Positions 1 through 8,601 of a DNA stretch of 64,000 nt are shown here, one piece after another. Every line of letters starts with the position of its first letter. The stretch's first letter is position 1. Origin of the DNA: Alphaproteobacteria bacterium (GTDB lineage: Bacteria; Pseudomonadota; Alphaproteobacteria; Micavibrionales; Micavibrionaceae); the NCBI GenBank assembly GCA_021776075.1, contig JAJFGQ010000056.1, forward strand, positions 19,871 through 83,870. Direction: 5' to 3'. Position numbers and translations under genes: made by a program. The notes under the pieces were generated by a model. It saw only the letters and a program-made list of their open reading frames with translations. It was not told where the DNA came from and searched no databases.

Positions 1-648
1 GATGAAGACGGGCACTCTATACCGCCCGGCGGCGGTGCGGGTGAATTAGTGCTAACAAAGCCTATTCCTTCTATGCCGGTGGGCTTCTGGAATGATACGA
101 ACGGCGAGAAATACCATGATGCTTATTTTGACATGTTTCCTGACGTATGGCGGCATGGCGACTGGGCTGAATTGACATCTCATGGCGGGGTTATTGTCAC
201 AGGTCGTTCGGATGCGACACTAAATCCCGGTGGTGTCCGTATAGGGACGTCTGAAATTACAGGCCCGGCCGACCAGACGGATGGCGTGAAGGAGAGCATG
301 GCGATTGGGCAGGACTGGGAGGGCGACGTACGGGTTGTTCTCTTCGTTATTTTTCAGGATGGCGTGGCTCTGAACGAAGATATGGAAAAAACGATCAAGG
401 GTAATATCCGTAAAGACGGAAGCCCACGACATGTACCGGCTAAAATTATCCCTGTTAAAGACTTCCCCCGTACGCGTAGCGGAAAAGTTTCTGAATTGTC
501 GGTCAAAAATATTCTTCATAACAGGCCAGTTAAGAATGTTGAGGCGCTGGCCAACCCGGAATCGCTGGCGCTTTTTAAAGACTTGCCGCAGTTGCAGGAG
601 GGATATTCCGAAAAACAAAAAACCTCCTCTCCCGCTGTCGGAGTTTGA
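1..648 (+). CDS. aacS: Acetoacetyl-CoA synthetase, C-terminal part
   Basis: The frame is open from base 1, so this is the 3' end of a longer gene. Acetoacetyl-CoA synthetase activates acetoacetate to acetoacetyl-CoA with ATP in the cytoplasm, feeding ketone-body or PHB-derived carbon into central metabolism. The visible part is the C-terminal lid of an acyl-adenylate-forming enzyme. It has the GRSDATLNPGGVRIGT block, which is typical of acetoacetyl-CoA synthetase rather than acetyl-CoA synthetase, and the PRTRSGK motif, whose lysine is the A10 adenylation lysine. The tail RPVKNVEALANPE is also characteristic. About two thirds of the protein lies outside the window. The gene ends 7 bp before the methyltransferase gene on the same strand. 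Confidence 0.88.
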   Translation, partial: DEDGHSIPPGGGAGELVLTKPIPSMPVGFWNDTNGEKYHDAYFDMFPDVWRHGDWAELTSHGGVIVTGRSDATLNPGGVRIGTSEITGPADQTDGVKESMAIGQDWEGDVRVVLFVIFQDGVALNEDMEKTIKGNIRKDGSPRHVPAKIIPVKDFPRTRSGKVSELSVKNILHNRPVKNVEALANPESLALFKDLPQLQEGYSEKQKTSSPAVGV

Positions 649-655
649 TCGGATT

Positions 656-1189
656 ATGCGCGGTTATTTTGGTATCGGTGTAGAAGAAGTCAGCAAAGAA
701 GGCAATGTAGGCAATCTTGTGCGTTCTGCCCATGCTTTCGGGGCGAGTTTTTTCTTTGCGATTGCGCCGCATGTTGATGTGAAGGCTCTGCGTGTGTCCG
801 ATACCTCCGGTGCTTTCGACCATGTGCCTTATTATCAGTATGATAGTCCGGAACAAATGGACTGGCCGCAAGGCTGCCAATTGGTCGGTGTTGAATTGAT
901 CGAAGATTCGATAGAATTGCCCAGTTTTAAACATCCTGTACGTGCCGCGTACGTTTTGGGGCCTGAAATGGGCAGCCTTTCACCAGAAACGTTGAAACAT
1001 TGTGACTTTACGGTTCAAATCCCGATGAAGTTCTGTGTGAATGTCGGTGTGGCCGGGGCTCTTGTTATGTATGATCGCTTGCTCTCCATGGGTCGTTTTG
1101 CAGATCGTCCCGCCCGTGCCGGCGGTCCGATAGACCCGATAGCCGAACATATTCATGGCCCGCGCCGCATTCAGAGAAATAGAAAATAA
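656..1189 (+). CDS. TrmH/SpoU-family RNA 2'-O-methyltransferase
   Basis: This small SPOUT-superfamily methyltransferase (177 residues) is expected to methylate a ribose 2'-OH in tRNA or rRNA using S-adenosylmethionine. The diagnostic knot motifs are present: N..N.VRSAHAFGA near residue 20, GPEMGSLS in the middle, and the C-terminal IPMKFCVNVGVAGALVMYD block (canonical IP....LNVSVA-like). I chose the ATG at 656, seven bases after the upstream stop. The frame stays open further upstream, but only through the coding region of the preceding gene in another frame. There is no extra RNA-binding N-terminal domain, so this is a minimal SpoU protein. The exact RNA target cannot be read from the sequence. 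Confidence 0.85.
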   Translation: MRGYFGIGVEEVSKEGNVGNLVRSAHAFGASFFFAIAPHVDVKALRVSDTSGAFDHVPYYQYDSPEQMDWPQGCQLVGVELIEDSIELPSFKHPVRAAYVLGPEMGSLSPETLKHCDFTVQIPMKFCVNVGVAGALVMYDRLLSMGRFADRPARAGGPIDPIAEHIHGPRRIQRNRK

Positions 1190-1238
1190 GGTTTTTAAAG
1201 GTGGGGTTTTATGCGCTTACAATTAACGATTTCTGACC

Positions 1239-1931
1239 CTAGCGCCGGAAGAAACTGTCAAATATCTGGTCAATCCAACCCGTCATAACTGTAACGGGAT
1301 CAGTGACAGCAGGGCCTCCGGCGATAAGGCACAGGCAGCCTTCTTCATTGTCAGCAACAGGCTGTTCATTGCCGTATTCATCCGGCATAAAAAGATCACC
1401 GCGTTCATAAGTGTGGGTTTCGTAGTGAAAGCGTCCTTCTAAAATCAGGATAATGCGGGGGTGATAGCCTGTACGTCCAAATCCTTTTGTACCGGGCAGG
1501 AGCTTCAGGAGAAAAACCTTACTGCGGGGGCAGGAAACGGGGATATTAAATATGTGAATTTCTTTGCAGGTTTTTTGCCACTGAAAAGGATGAATGCTCA
1601 TATATTGGCAGATCGGCGCGGGCAAGGAAAGGGGTGCCGAGAAACCCGGTGGCGGATCTGCTTTATTACAGGGCTGTATTTCAAGACATTCTTCCAGACG
1701 GTTTAATACGGCATCAAGGCTCTCCTCTGCCATGGAAACGGGGTTGCAGCAATCATTCATTAGTGCGCCGCCCAGTGATTCATATTGTGAGACATAGCGT
1801 TTTGCTCGTGGGGAGATTGTAATATGTGAAGCGACAAGAAGAGCACAGCCTTCATCGAGAACGCCGCTGGCATATTCCATCAGGAGCGTGTCATAGCAAA
1901 AACCTTCCTGTTCGTCGTGATTCTGATTCAT
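1239..1931 (-). CDS. ChrR-like cupin anti-sigma factor without metal ligands
   Basis: This 230-residue protein has the two-part layout of ChrR: an N-terminal anti-sigma domain (about 10-85) and a C-terminal cupin (about 135-210). Both parts align by eye with ChrR, including LLMEYASG, LLVASH, SLGGAL, RGDLFMPDE and the QPVAD...CLCLIA block. ChrR holds zinc through His6, His31, Cys35 and Cys38 in the first domain. Here the matching positions are F11, H36, S40 and A43. The cupin ligands H, H, E, H correspond to R153, G155, R159 and E189. Only one of eight ligands survives, so sigma-factor sequestration may not depend on zinc here. The start overlaps the sigma gene stop by ATGA, implying translational coupling and 1:1 synthesis. 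It converges on the methyltransferase gene, 49 bp away. Confidence 0.8.
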   Translation of the reverse strand: MNQNHDEQEGFCYDTLLMEYASGVLDEGCALLVASHITISPRAKRYVSQYESLGGALMNDCCNPVSMAEESLDAVLNRLEECLEIQPCNKADPPPGFSAPLSLPAPICQYMSIHPFQWQKTCKEIHIFNIPVSCPRSKVFLLKLLPGTKGFGRTGYHPRIILILEGRFHYETHTYERGDLFMPDEYGNEQPVADNEEGCLCLIAGGPAVTDPVTVMTGWIDQIFDSFFRR

Positions 1932-2545
1932 CGTTCTATTCCTTTTAAACTATGCCGTAGGCGTTCCAGTGCCAGTCTGATTCTCGATTTGACAGTGCCC
2001 AGTGGTAAACCCGTTTCCTGTGCTATATCTTGATGTGTTTTTTCTTCGAAAAAAGATTGGCGGATCAACGCGGCCTGTTCCTTTGGCAATTCTAGAATTG
2101 CTGCCGCCAGAGTTTTTTCTTCTTCAAGATGAATGCTCTGATCATCCGGTAGCAAAGGGGCTTCTGTTCCTGAGAACATGGGGTCGTGGATATCAGGCGC
2201 CGGTCGGGCTGTTTTGCGCAGGAAATCAATCCGTTTGTTTCTCGCAATGGTAAAAAGCCATGTGCTGGCAGCCGCTTTGTGAGGGTCGTAGGAAGAGGCT
2301 TTGCTCCACGCTGTTAACAAGGTCTCTTGTGCGACCTCGTCTGCTTGTTCCGGGGACAGACCGCCCTTCATCAAAAAAGACTTAATGCGCGGTGCAAAAT
2401 GTTTAAAAAGTTGAATAAAGGAATCCCGATTTTTTGTTTGGCCGATATCGACCAACAGATCCTCGAATGTCGAAGAGTCTTGCTTTTCTGCGTCCATAAA
2501 AGGATTAAGCAGGTTTTCTTTGTTGTGGTAAAGCGAATAACTCAC
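1928..2545 (-). CDS. ECF RNA polymerase sigma factor (RpoE/ChrR type)
   Basis: This is a 205-residue extracytoplasmic-function sigma factor. Region 2 is visible at about 45-115, with the DEVAQETLLTAWSKA helix and the STWLFTIARNKRIDFLR segment that recognises and melts the -10. Region 4 is at about 150-200, with the helix-turn-helix ETGLPLGTVKSRIRLALERL that reads the -35. Its partner is the ChrR-like protein encoded directly downstream with a 4-base overlap, so it is expected to be held inactive at that protein until stress. In alphaproteobacteria this pairing (ECF11/RpoE-ChrR) answers singlet oxygen and related oxidative stress. Here the signal is uncertain because the anti-sigma has lost its zinc ligands. 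A candidate self-recognised promoter lies just upstream. Confidence 0.9.
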   Translation of the reverse strand: MSYSLYHNKENLLNPFMDAEKQDSSTFEDLLVDIGQTKNRDSFIQLFKHFAPRIKSFLMKGGLSPEQADEVAQETLLTAWSKASSYDPHKAAASTWLFTIARNKRIDFLRKTARPAPDIHDPMFSGTEAPLLPDDQSIHLEEEKTLAAAILELPKEQAALIRQSFFEEKTHQDIAQETGLPLGTVKSRIRLALERLRHSLKGIER

Positions 2546-2572
2546 ATTTTCTCCTTTGTTATGTCGTCTTTA

Positions 2573-2598
2573 TACGATCCGAAGGAAAAAACAGATCA
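2573..2598 (-). promoter_or_regulatory. Putative autoregulatory ECF promoter of the sigma gene
   Basis: On the minus strand TGATC (2594-2598) is followed after 17 bases by CGTA (2573-2576), 28 bases before the sigma start codon. This resembles promoters used by RpoE/ChrR-type ECF factors (TGATC at -35, a CGTA-like -10), many of which activate their own operon. The match is by eye and the spacing is one base shorter than I would expect. A start-site map would decide it. Confidence 0.4.
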
Positions 2599-2644
2599 AA
2601 AATTTTTGTGTTTAAAGATGATGGAACTAGGGTATATAATGGGC

Positions 2645-2663
2645 TTGAGTATTTCGCACTCAA
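2645..2663. repeat. Perfect 6-bp inverted repeat upstream of the IalB-family gene
   Basis: TTGAGT and ACTCAA flank a 7-base loop, directly downstream of a TATAAT hexamer at 2635-2640 and 44 bases before the IalB-family start. The position would suit an operator or a 5' UTR hairpin. No regulator is implied by the sequence itself. Confidence 0.3.
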
Positions 2664-2706
2664 TTGTAGTATGTTCTTCATGACTCTCCAGATCAGGAAC
2701 CCGTTC

Positions 2707-3231
2707 ATGTATAAAAAATCTATTGTCGTCATAAGTCTTTTTGCAGGGCTTTTACTGTTGTTTTCTTCTTCATTTGCTTCGGCGGCAGAGCCGCGGCTAT
2801 TGGGAACCTATGGCGAATGGTCAGCCTATGTGTTTGTAGAGGAGGGTAATAAAGTCTGTTATATGGCCAGTCAGCCGAAAAAGGCAGAAGGGAATTATAA
2901 ACGCCGGGGTGAAATTTTTGCCTTGATTACGCATCGTCCGACAGAAGGCACGAAGAACGTATTCAGTTATATTACCGGTTATTCCTATAAACCGACCAGT
3001 GACGCTACCGTTAAGATCGATAGTGAGCGTTTTACGCTTTTTACACAGGATGATATGGCCTGGGCACCGGATCCTGATACGGATAATAATCTGGCAATGG
3101 CAATTCGAAAGGGTTCAAATATGGTTGTAAAGGGAACATCTTCACGGGGTACTGTAACAACGGATACCTTCAGTCTGAACGGATCGGGCGGCGCTCATGA
3201 TGCTACGTTACAGGAATGCGGTCTAAAATAG
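2707..3231 (+). CDS. Exported IalB-family protein
   Basis: This 174-residue protein belongs, by its pattern, to the invasion-associated locus B (IalB) family of small exported alphaproteobacterial proteins. The signs are a YGEWSAY motif right after the signal peptide, a conserved Cys pair (KVCYMAS near residue 50 and the C-terminal QECG) and alternating beta-strand character. The signal peptide is clear: MYKK, a hydrophobic run and a likely ASA|AEP cleavage near residue 26. The start at 2707 is chosen because the signal peptide begins there and AGGAA lies 8 bases upstream. The frame is open further upstream but without such support. IalB was named in Bartonella for erythrocyte invasion, yet the family is widespread in free-living species, so no virulence role should be inferred. 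Confidence 0.7.
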   Translation: MYKKSIVVISLFAGLLLLFSSSFASAAEPRLLGTYGEWSAYVFVEEGNKVCYMASQPKKAEGNYKRRGEIFALITHRPTEGTKNVFSYITGYSYKPTSDATVKIDSERFTLFTQDDMAWAPDPDTDNNLAMAIRKGSNMVVKGTSSRGTVTTDTFSLNGSGGAHDATLQECGLK

Positions 3232-3258
3232 GCGTGTAACCGTTATCAGGATACGAAA

Positions 3259-3747
3259 ATGAAACATATTGAGGTCTCAAGAAAGATTCATTTGGCTAAG
3301 GAGGTTAAACCGGAGGAGTTGAAGAATGCTCTGGTTGGCCGATTAGAAAAAACGATTGAGATTGAAACGATTTCTGACGGTCTGGGTGAATTCAAGATCA
3401 TGGGAACGACGGGTTCCCCTGCTAGTCTTACGCGCCATGCTCGCCTTGATCTGGATACCCATATTTTTTTTGATAAGAAGGAAAATGTTGTCCGTATACT
3501 GATTTCAGGATTTTCCCGAACGGCGCGTTCGTTGACTATATTATACTGGATCTTGTTTTTTTGTATGTTGCTCGTGGGCTTGTTGCCGGGATCTATCGAA
3601 ACCAGTGCAGAGAGTAGCGGTGCTGTCGATGCTTTGGTTTTTCTGATTTTTGGTATTTATATTATTACAGATATTAATAAAAAACTTTCCGAACCGAAGG
3701 AGTCTCTTGAGACCGCTCTGGAATCTCTTGATACGACTTTTGGATAA
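3259..3747 (+). CDS. Small protein with two membrane helices, unknown function
   Basis: I do not recognise this 162-residue protein. The first about 95 residues are soluble and strand-rich with many charged residues. Two strongly hydrophobic segments follow: TILYWILFFCMLLVGLLPG near 97-115 and ALVFLIFGIYIITDI near 130-145. The tail is short and charged. It starts 27 bp after the IalB-family gene and ends 38 bp before the M23 peptidase start, so the three may be cotranscribed. A membrane-anchored protein with a cytoplasmic N-terminal domain is the most that can be said. Confidence 0.6.
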   Translation: MKHIEVSRKIHLAKEVKPEELKNALVGRLEKTIEIETISDGLGEFKIMGTTGSPASLTRHARLDLDTHIFFDKKENVVRILISGFSRTARSLTILYWILFFCMLLVGLLPGSIETSAESSGAVDALVFLIFGIYIITDINKKLSEPKESLETALESLDTTFG

Positions 3748-3785
3748 TATTCGGTGACAACAGGGTGTGGGGGAGGAGATTACCA

Positions 3786-5369
3786 TTGGAATCGACGGAA
3801 CCTCATGGTAGACGTGAGTGGATAAACCGTATTGTTGGTAAAATGAGGGGATATGCCTTTTTATTCGAAGGGTATAGGAAGAGATTTGTGAATCCACAGG
3901 CTATTCTAATGAAAGTGGGCCGTATCCTGCCTTTGCGGCATCGTTACGTTTTAACGCGACGGGATCGTCTGCGTTTGCGTTATGTTGTGCTGCCCTTTTT
4001 TCTTGTTGTCATGGCGGTTTCTGTTGCCGGCTTTTCAAGTCATTCACGGGCTGTTTATGTGGTTCATCACGAAAATGAACCCAAGGCCTCTTCTTTATTG
4101 GCCCGGCATGTTTCGACGGCACCTGATAAAACTTTACAAAACCATTATGAAGCTTCACAAAAACGCCTGAATCGATACGGTCAACAGCCTTTGATACCAG
4201 TCTCTGCCGTAGCGCCTTCTTTGCCGCAGCCCCGGGAGAAAAATATTAAAATTGGGCAGGGCGATACATTGACTGCCGTTTTGCAAAAAGCTGGCGTTTC
4301 AGGGACAGATGCCTACAAAGCGGTGAGCGCATTAAAAGTGCATTATGATCCCCGTAATATCCGTCCCGGTCAGGAGATGTATTTGCGTTTTGATCCGGTG
4401 GATGAAACCGGTAAAGATTATCGCTTTTCAACTATGAAGATTGCTGTTGATTCCCTGAAGACCGCCGGTTTAAAGCGCATTGATGACGGGGGCTTTCAAT
4501 CTTTTATGGAGGAGAAAGAAACGCATCGCCGTCTTTATGCCAAAAAAGCCAATATTGAAGTGTCCCTGTATGGTTCGGCAGCCAAGGCAGGGCTTCCGGC
4601 GGCTATCATTGCAGAAGCTATTCATATTTTCTCATGGGATGTTGATTTTCAACGTGATATTCGCCGTGGTGATCTTCTGGAAGTTATGTATGAACAATAT
4701 GAAACAGAGGATGGTGCCAAGCTTAAAAGTGGCGATATTATTTATGCACGGCTGAATGTAAACGGGCATGACGTTCCTGTGTATCGTTTTGAACTGGAAA
4801 AAGGTGAATTTGATTATTTCACAAAAGATGGAGCAAGTATCCGTAAGGCTCTGATGAAAACACCGATTGACGGTGCGCGGATTTCTTCCGGCTACGGTAA
4901 ACGTAAACATCCGGTTTTGGGTTATAACAAGGTTCATAAGGGTGTGGATTTTGCAGCACCAACCGGGACTCCGATTTACGCGGCGGGCGATGGTGTGATT
5001 GACAGGGCTGGCCGCTGGAGTTCTTATGGTAATTATATCCGCATTCGGCATAATTCCTCACTTAAGACGGCTTATGCTCATCTCAAAAAATTTGCCAAAG
5101 GCATTACGGCAGGGAAACGGGTCAAGCAAGGACAGGTTATCGGCTATGTGGGAACAACAGGTCGTTCAACGGGCGCGCATCTTCACTATGAGGTTTTAAA
5201 GAACGGCACGCAAGTTAACCCCCGTAAGGTTAAGCTGCCGCAGGGCAAAACTTTGCAAGGTAAGTCGTTGCAGGCCTTCAAGGCGCATATGGAAGATCTG
5301 AACCAGCAATATGCAGGATTATTGCCCGAAACAGACACCCAATTGGCTGCGGCGGGAACGGCGCCCTAA
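3786..5369 (+). CDS. M23-family peptidoglycan endopeptidase with LysM-like/OapA region
   Basis: This is a membrane-anchored cell-wall hydrolase. A helix (about 65-83, YVVLPFFLVVMAVSVAGF) anchors it. A LysM/OapA-like segment follows (IGQGDTLTAVLQKAGV). The C-terminal M23 (lysostaphin-type) zinc peptidase domain (about 360-475) carries HKGVDFAAPTGTPIYAA, YAHL and GAHLHYEV, which supply the HxxxD and HxH metal ligands. All expected ligands are present, so it should be active and cut peptide cross-bridges. I place the start at a TTG (3786) because a strong GGAGGAG lies 7 bases before it. An in-frame GTG at 3765 and an ATG at 3843 are alternatives. The stop overlaps the stop of the convergent aas-like gene by 4 bases. 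Confidence 0.85.
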   Translation: MESTEPHGRREWINRIVGKMRGYAFLFEGYRKRFVNPQAILMKVGRILPLRHRYVLTRRDRLRLRYVVLPFFLVVMAVSVAGFSSHSRAVYVVHHENEPKASSLLARHVSTAPDKTLQNHYEASQKRLNRYGQQPLIPVSAVAPSLPQPREKNIKIGQGDTLTAVLQKAGVSGTDAYKAVSALKVHYDPRNIRPGQEMYLRFDPVDETGKDYRFSTMKIAVDSLKTAGLKRIDDGGFQSFMEEKETHRRLYAKKANIEVSLYGSAAKAGLPAAIIAEAIHIFSWDVDFQRDIRRGDLLEVMYEQYETEDGAKLKSGDIIYARLNVNGHDVPVYRFELEKGEFDYFTKDGASIRKALMKTPIDGARISSGYGKRKHPVLGYNKVHKGVDFAAPTGTPIYAAGDGVIDRAGRWSSYGNYIRIRHNSSLKTAYAHLKKFAKGITAGKRVKQGQVIGYVGTTGRSTGAHLHYEVLKNGTQVNPRKVKLPQGKTLQGKSLQAFKAHMEDLNQQYAGLLPETDTQLAAAGTAP

Positions 5370-7807
5370 AGCCGCTGTTCCGGTGGTTTTCCGCCGTCTG
5401 TCTTTGGTGACTGTGGCACAGGTGTCTTTTGGGGCACGGGCGCAGCATCTTTTGTATTTGAAAAGTCCTCACCAAGATTGCTTGGCGCCTTTGTCGGTTC
5501 AGGAATAGTGCTTTCTTGTGCGTTCATTTGCTCCAGCCGCTTTTTGAGGGCGACATAATCCATTTTTCCTGTTGAGAGTTTTGGTATATCCGGTACAAAA
5601 TGAATATCTGGATCTTTTGGTAGACCGAGAATGGACTTATGGCTTTCCTGAGCCGCTTTGGTTAAATGTTCCCGTTTTAGAGCGGGGTCTGTTGTAAACA
5701 GGGCAAGGGTATCGCCTTTTTCGGGATTTCGTTGCAGGACGATACCGTGCTCGTATTCCGGTTTGGGCGATGCGCTTTTTGCGATGATTTCTACGGCATC
5801 CAGAGCAACCATTTCACCACCGATTTTGGCAAAACGTCCGGCCCGTCCGGCGATGCTGACATAACCTTCCGGGTTAATATTGATAATATCACCTGTATCG
5901 TGCCAGCCATTTTCCGGTTTTTGGATAATGCCGGGTTTGTCATGCTTGAGGTAGCCCAGCATGACATTGGGGCCACGAATATAAAGCTGTTTGCCCTGAT
6001 TGATTCCTTCGACAGGCTCTAGCCGTCTTTCTATGCCAGGAAGAAAACGGCCGACTGTATTTTTTTCATGGGCAGTGGCTGTGTTGATCGTGACGACGGG
6101 GGAAGCCTCGGTCATGCCGTAACCCTGATTGGGGCGGACACCGAAGCGATTAACATAGGTATCGTATGTTTCCGGTTTAAGCCTTTCCGCCCCGGCAAAA
6201 ATCATCTTTAATTGTGAGAAATCAGGAGCCTCAGCGTTGCGTGTATAAAGATTTAGAAAGGTATCTGTACCAAACATGATGGTGGAGTCATTATGATACA
6301 CCGCTTTGGGGATGTTTTTGCCGTCAAGTGGCGAGGGGTATTGAAAGCTTCTCATACCCGATAACATCGGAATAACCAGTCCGCCGGTCAGGCCGAAAGC
6401 ATGAAAAAGGGGCATGGCGTTGAAGACTTTGTCAGAGGGCGCAAAGGCTGTAACGCTTTTTACCTGTGCCACGTTGCTCAGAATATTTTTAGAACTGAGA
6501 GCAACGCCTTTGGGTACGCCTTCGGAACCGGATGTAAACAGGACAACGGCCGGGTCTTCGCCTGTTACAGGATGAGAAGGCCGGATTAGGCTGTTTTTAG
6601 CTTTCATCCGCGCCGCAACTTTAGAAAAGGGACCGATTTTCTCGCGTAAATCTTCCAGATAAACAATTTCTCGCCCGCTGCTTTTCAGCATTTCAATATC
6701 TTTTTCAAGGTCGGCCATTTTTACAAATCGTTTTGAGGTTATGATTGTTTTCAGGCAGGCTGTTTCTGTGCAGGATAAAGTTACCGCAGCACCGGCTTTG
6801 GGGTTCAGCATGGCTGGAACGCGACCATAGGCTTGCAAGGCCCAGAAGGCCGCCGCAGCACCACGGCTATTGGGCAGAAGAAAACCAACCATTTCTCCCT
6901 GCTCTGTTGTTTTATCCATCTGTGCTCCCAGAGCATAAGCGCCCGTCAGGAGGTCTTTATAGGTCATGCCTGTTTCTTCCGGGTCGTCAAGAATTTCACG
7001 GTCCATGCCAAAATTTTCGGCAGCTTTGTGGAGCTGGCTGATGAGTGTGTCAGACTTCTTAACAGCGGCCAGTGGTAATTCATACATGATGTCTTGCAGT
7101 TGTTGACTGCGTTGTTTCTTAAGCTCTTTTCTTTTAAGGCCATCCGGCAGATCCAGTTTACGCGGTTCCTGAACGGTTAATGTCAATTTAGGAAACCAGC
7201 GACGAGGATGATTTGTTGTTTGAGGCTCGCCGTAGGGCAGAAATTCGAAACCGTCAAGATGTACAGGTACGATATGCGCATCGGCATTATCGGCAATGGC
7301 GGCAGCCCCATCAAATATTTGCATGATCGTACCGGTACGGGTCAGGCGTCCTTCCGGAAAAATCATGACGGGCTGACCGGCTTTGGCTAATTTCGTCATA
7401 TCGCGTATTGCCCGGGGGTTGGCCGGGTCGATGGGGAAGACATCTATAATGGAAAACAGGAATTTGCCGAAAAGTTTTTTGCTCCATTCATTATAGGTTT
7501 CTGTTTTAATGGCAAAAGCAGGGGAGTTCGGAAGCATGGCTCCTAACAGCATGCTGTCCATGTAGTTTACATGGTTCGCAACGATAAGGGTCGGTTTGCC
7601 TTCAAGCCCTTTGAAATTTTCCAGACCATGTATCTTGGCGCCGTACATAACCCGGAACAATCCTCGAAAGGCTGCTTTGGACACCCTGGAAAATTGATGC
7701 ATAACCCATGATTTTTTTTTCAGGGTGTTTGTCTCTTTAGGCGTTTTTGTTTCGGGTGTGTCTATTGCTGTATCGACCATGGCTGTTTTCTTCCCATTAG
7801 AATTCAT
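5366..7807 (-). CDS. aas: Bifunctional acyltransferase / acyl-ACP synthetase (Aas type)
   Basis: This 813-residue fusion matches the layout of Aas, which re-acylates 2-acyl-lysophospholipids at the inner membrane using fatty acid activated on ACP. The N-terminal acyltransferase (about 60-250) has NHVNYMD (H79, D84) and FPEGRLT (150-156). The AMP-binding half (about 290-770) has the P-loop LFTSGSEGVPKG, the GYGMTEASPVV motif, HDTGD and a terminal STGKMDY with the catalytic lysine. A proline-rich tail of about 45 residues is unusual for the family. E. coli Aas is about 720 residues, so this protein is longer at both ends. The gene lies between the M23 gene (overlapping stops) and surf1 (57 bp). 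The substrate range is inferred from the family. Confidence 0.85.
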   Translation of the reverse strand: MNSNGKKTAMVDTAIDTPETKTPKETNTLKKKSWVMHQFSRVSKAAFRGLFRVMYGAKIHGLENFKGLEGKPTLIVANHVNYMDSMLLGAMLPNSPAFAIKTETYNEWSKKLFGKFLFSIIDVFPIDPANPRAIRDMTKLAKAGQPVMIFPEGRLTRTGTIMQIFDGAAAIADNADAHIVPVHLDGFEFLPYGEPQTTNHPRRWFPKLTLTVQEPRKLDLPDGLKRKELKKQRSQQLQDIMYELPLAAVKKSDTLISQLHKAAENFGMDREILDDPEETGMTYKDLLTGAYALGAQMDKTTEQGEMVGFLLPNSRGAAAAFWALQAYGRVPAMLNPKAGAAVTLSCTETACLKTIITSKRFVKMADLEKDIEMLKSSGREIVYLEDLREKIGPFSKVAARMKAKNSLIRPSHPVTGEDPAVVLFTSGSEGVPKGVALSSKNILSNVAQVKSVTAFAPSDKVFNAMPLFHAFGLTGGLVIPMLSGMRSFQYPSPLDGKNIPKAVYHNDSTIMFGTDTFLNLYTRNAEAPDFSQLKMIFAGAERLKPETYDTYVNRFGVRPNQGYGMTEASPVVTINTATAHEKNTVGRFLPGIERRLEPVEGINQGKQLYIRGPNVMLGYLKHDKPGIIQKPENGWHDTGDIININPEGYVSIAGRAGRFAKIGGEMVALDAVEIIAKSASPKPEYEHGIVLQRNPEKGDTLALFTTDPALKREHLTKAAQESHKSILGLPKDPDIHFVPDIPKLSTGKMDYVALKKRLEQMNAQESTIPEPTKAPSNLGEDFSNTKDAAPVPQKTPVPQSPKTDGGKPPEQRL

Positions 7808-7864
7808 TTCATAATACCGGGAGGGAGGTTAGTCCATATGTTACGAAAAAGTCAAATTTTATGT

Positions 7865-8581
7865 CTATATCTGATCTGGTTTTCGTAAAAACCTGAAATA
7901 ATAAATTATCATCAGGATAAGGGCCATACTGAACCAAAAGATGGCATATTGCAGATGATTATTACGCGGCATCTTTTTTTCATTCTGTGGCAGGGGGTAT
8001 GACCAGGTATCCAAGCCCTGAAGAGTGTTCTTTTCTTCGTACAAAATAGACGGAACGACTTTTGTCAGTCCAAAATGGCGGACGATTTCGTCTATGTTCA
8101 GTCTGTACCATTTGTTTGTATCCGGTTTATTCTGCGGTACAAACATGTTGGGTTTTTCAGGCTGTCTGATAATACCTGTTATTGTGCCGAGGTCTTTTGG
8201 GCGCTTGATATCGTTAAGGCTGTTCAGGGGTGCCCACCCCCGGTTCACAAGAATGATGCCGCCTTTTTCCATTTGTAGGGGCGTTATAACATGATAGCCG
8301 GGCGCGCCTTTATGCGTACGTGGGGCAATCAGGATTTCTTGTTCATGCATAAAAGTGCCCGTGACAACGCCGCGTTTGAAGAATGAGTCGGCTGTTTCAG
8401 GCTCAGACATCAGAATTGCATAGTTCAGTGGATTATTTGCGGAGTCCTGCTCATAGGCCCGTTCAATTTTTTCAACGATCTCTGTTTTCCATGACAGCCG
8501 TTGTATTTGCCATGTTCCCAAAGCACATAGAATAGCAAGGCTTACAATTGTCCAGACTGTAGCCCAAAATGGAAAACGCAT
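7865..8581 (-). CDS. surf1: Surf1-family cytochrome oxidase assembly protein
   Basis: Surf1 is an inner-membrane protein that helps heme a insertion into subunit I of aa3-type oxidases. This 238-residue protein has the typical two-helix topology. An N-terminal helix is followed by the family motif LGTWQIQRLSWK (about 20-31). A periplasmic domain contains RGVVTGTF and LVNRGWAP, and a C-terminal helix follows NNHLQYAIFWF. I prefer the ATG at 8581 over an in-frame TTG four codons upstream, because family members begin just before the first helix. It is the last gene of the oxidase cluster, 20 bp downstream of a tiny His-rich ORF. Confidence 0.9.
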   Translation of the reverse strand: MRFPFWATVWTIVSLAILCALGTWQIQRLSWKTEIVEKIERAYEQDSANNPLNYAILMSEPETADSFFKRGVVTGTFMHEQEILIAPRTHKGAPGYHVITPLQMEKGGIILVNRGWAPLNSLNDIKRPKDLGTITGIIRQPEKPNMFVPQNKPDTNKWYRLNIDEIVRHFGLTKVVPSILYEEKNTLQGLDTWSYPLPQNEKKMPRNNHLQYAIFWFSMALILMIIYYFRFLRKPDQI

Positions 8582-8601
8582 GATGGTACGCAAGGCAAAG
8601 A

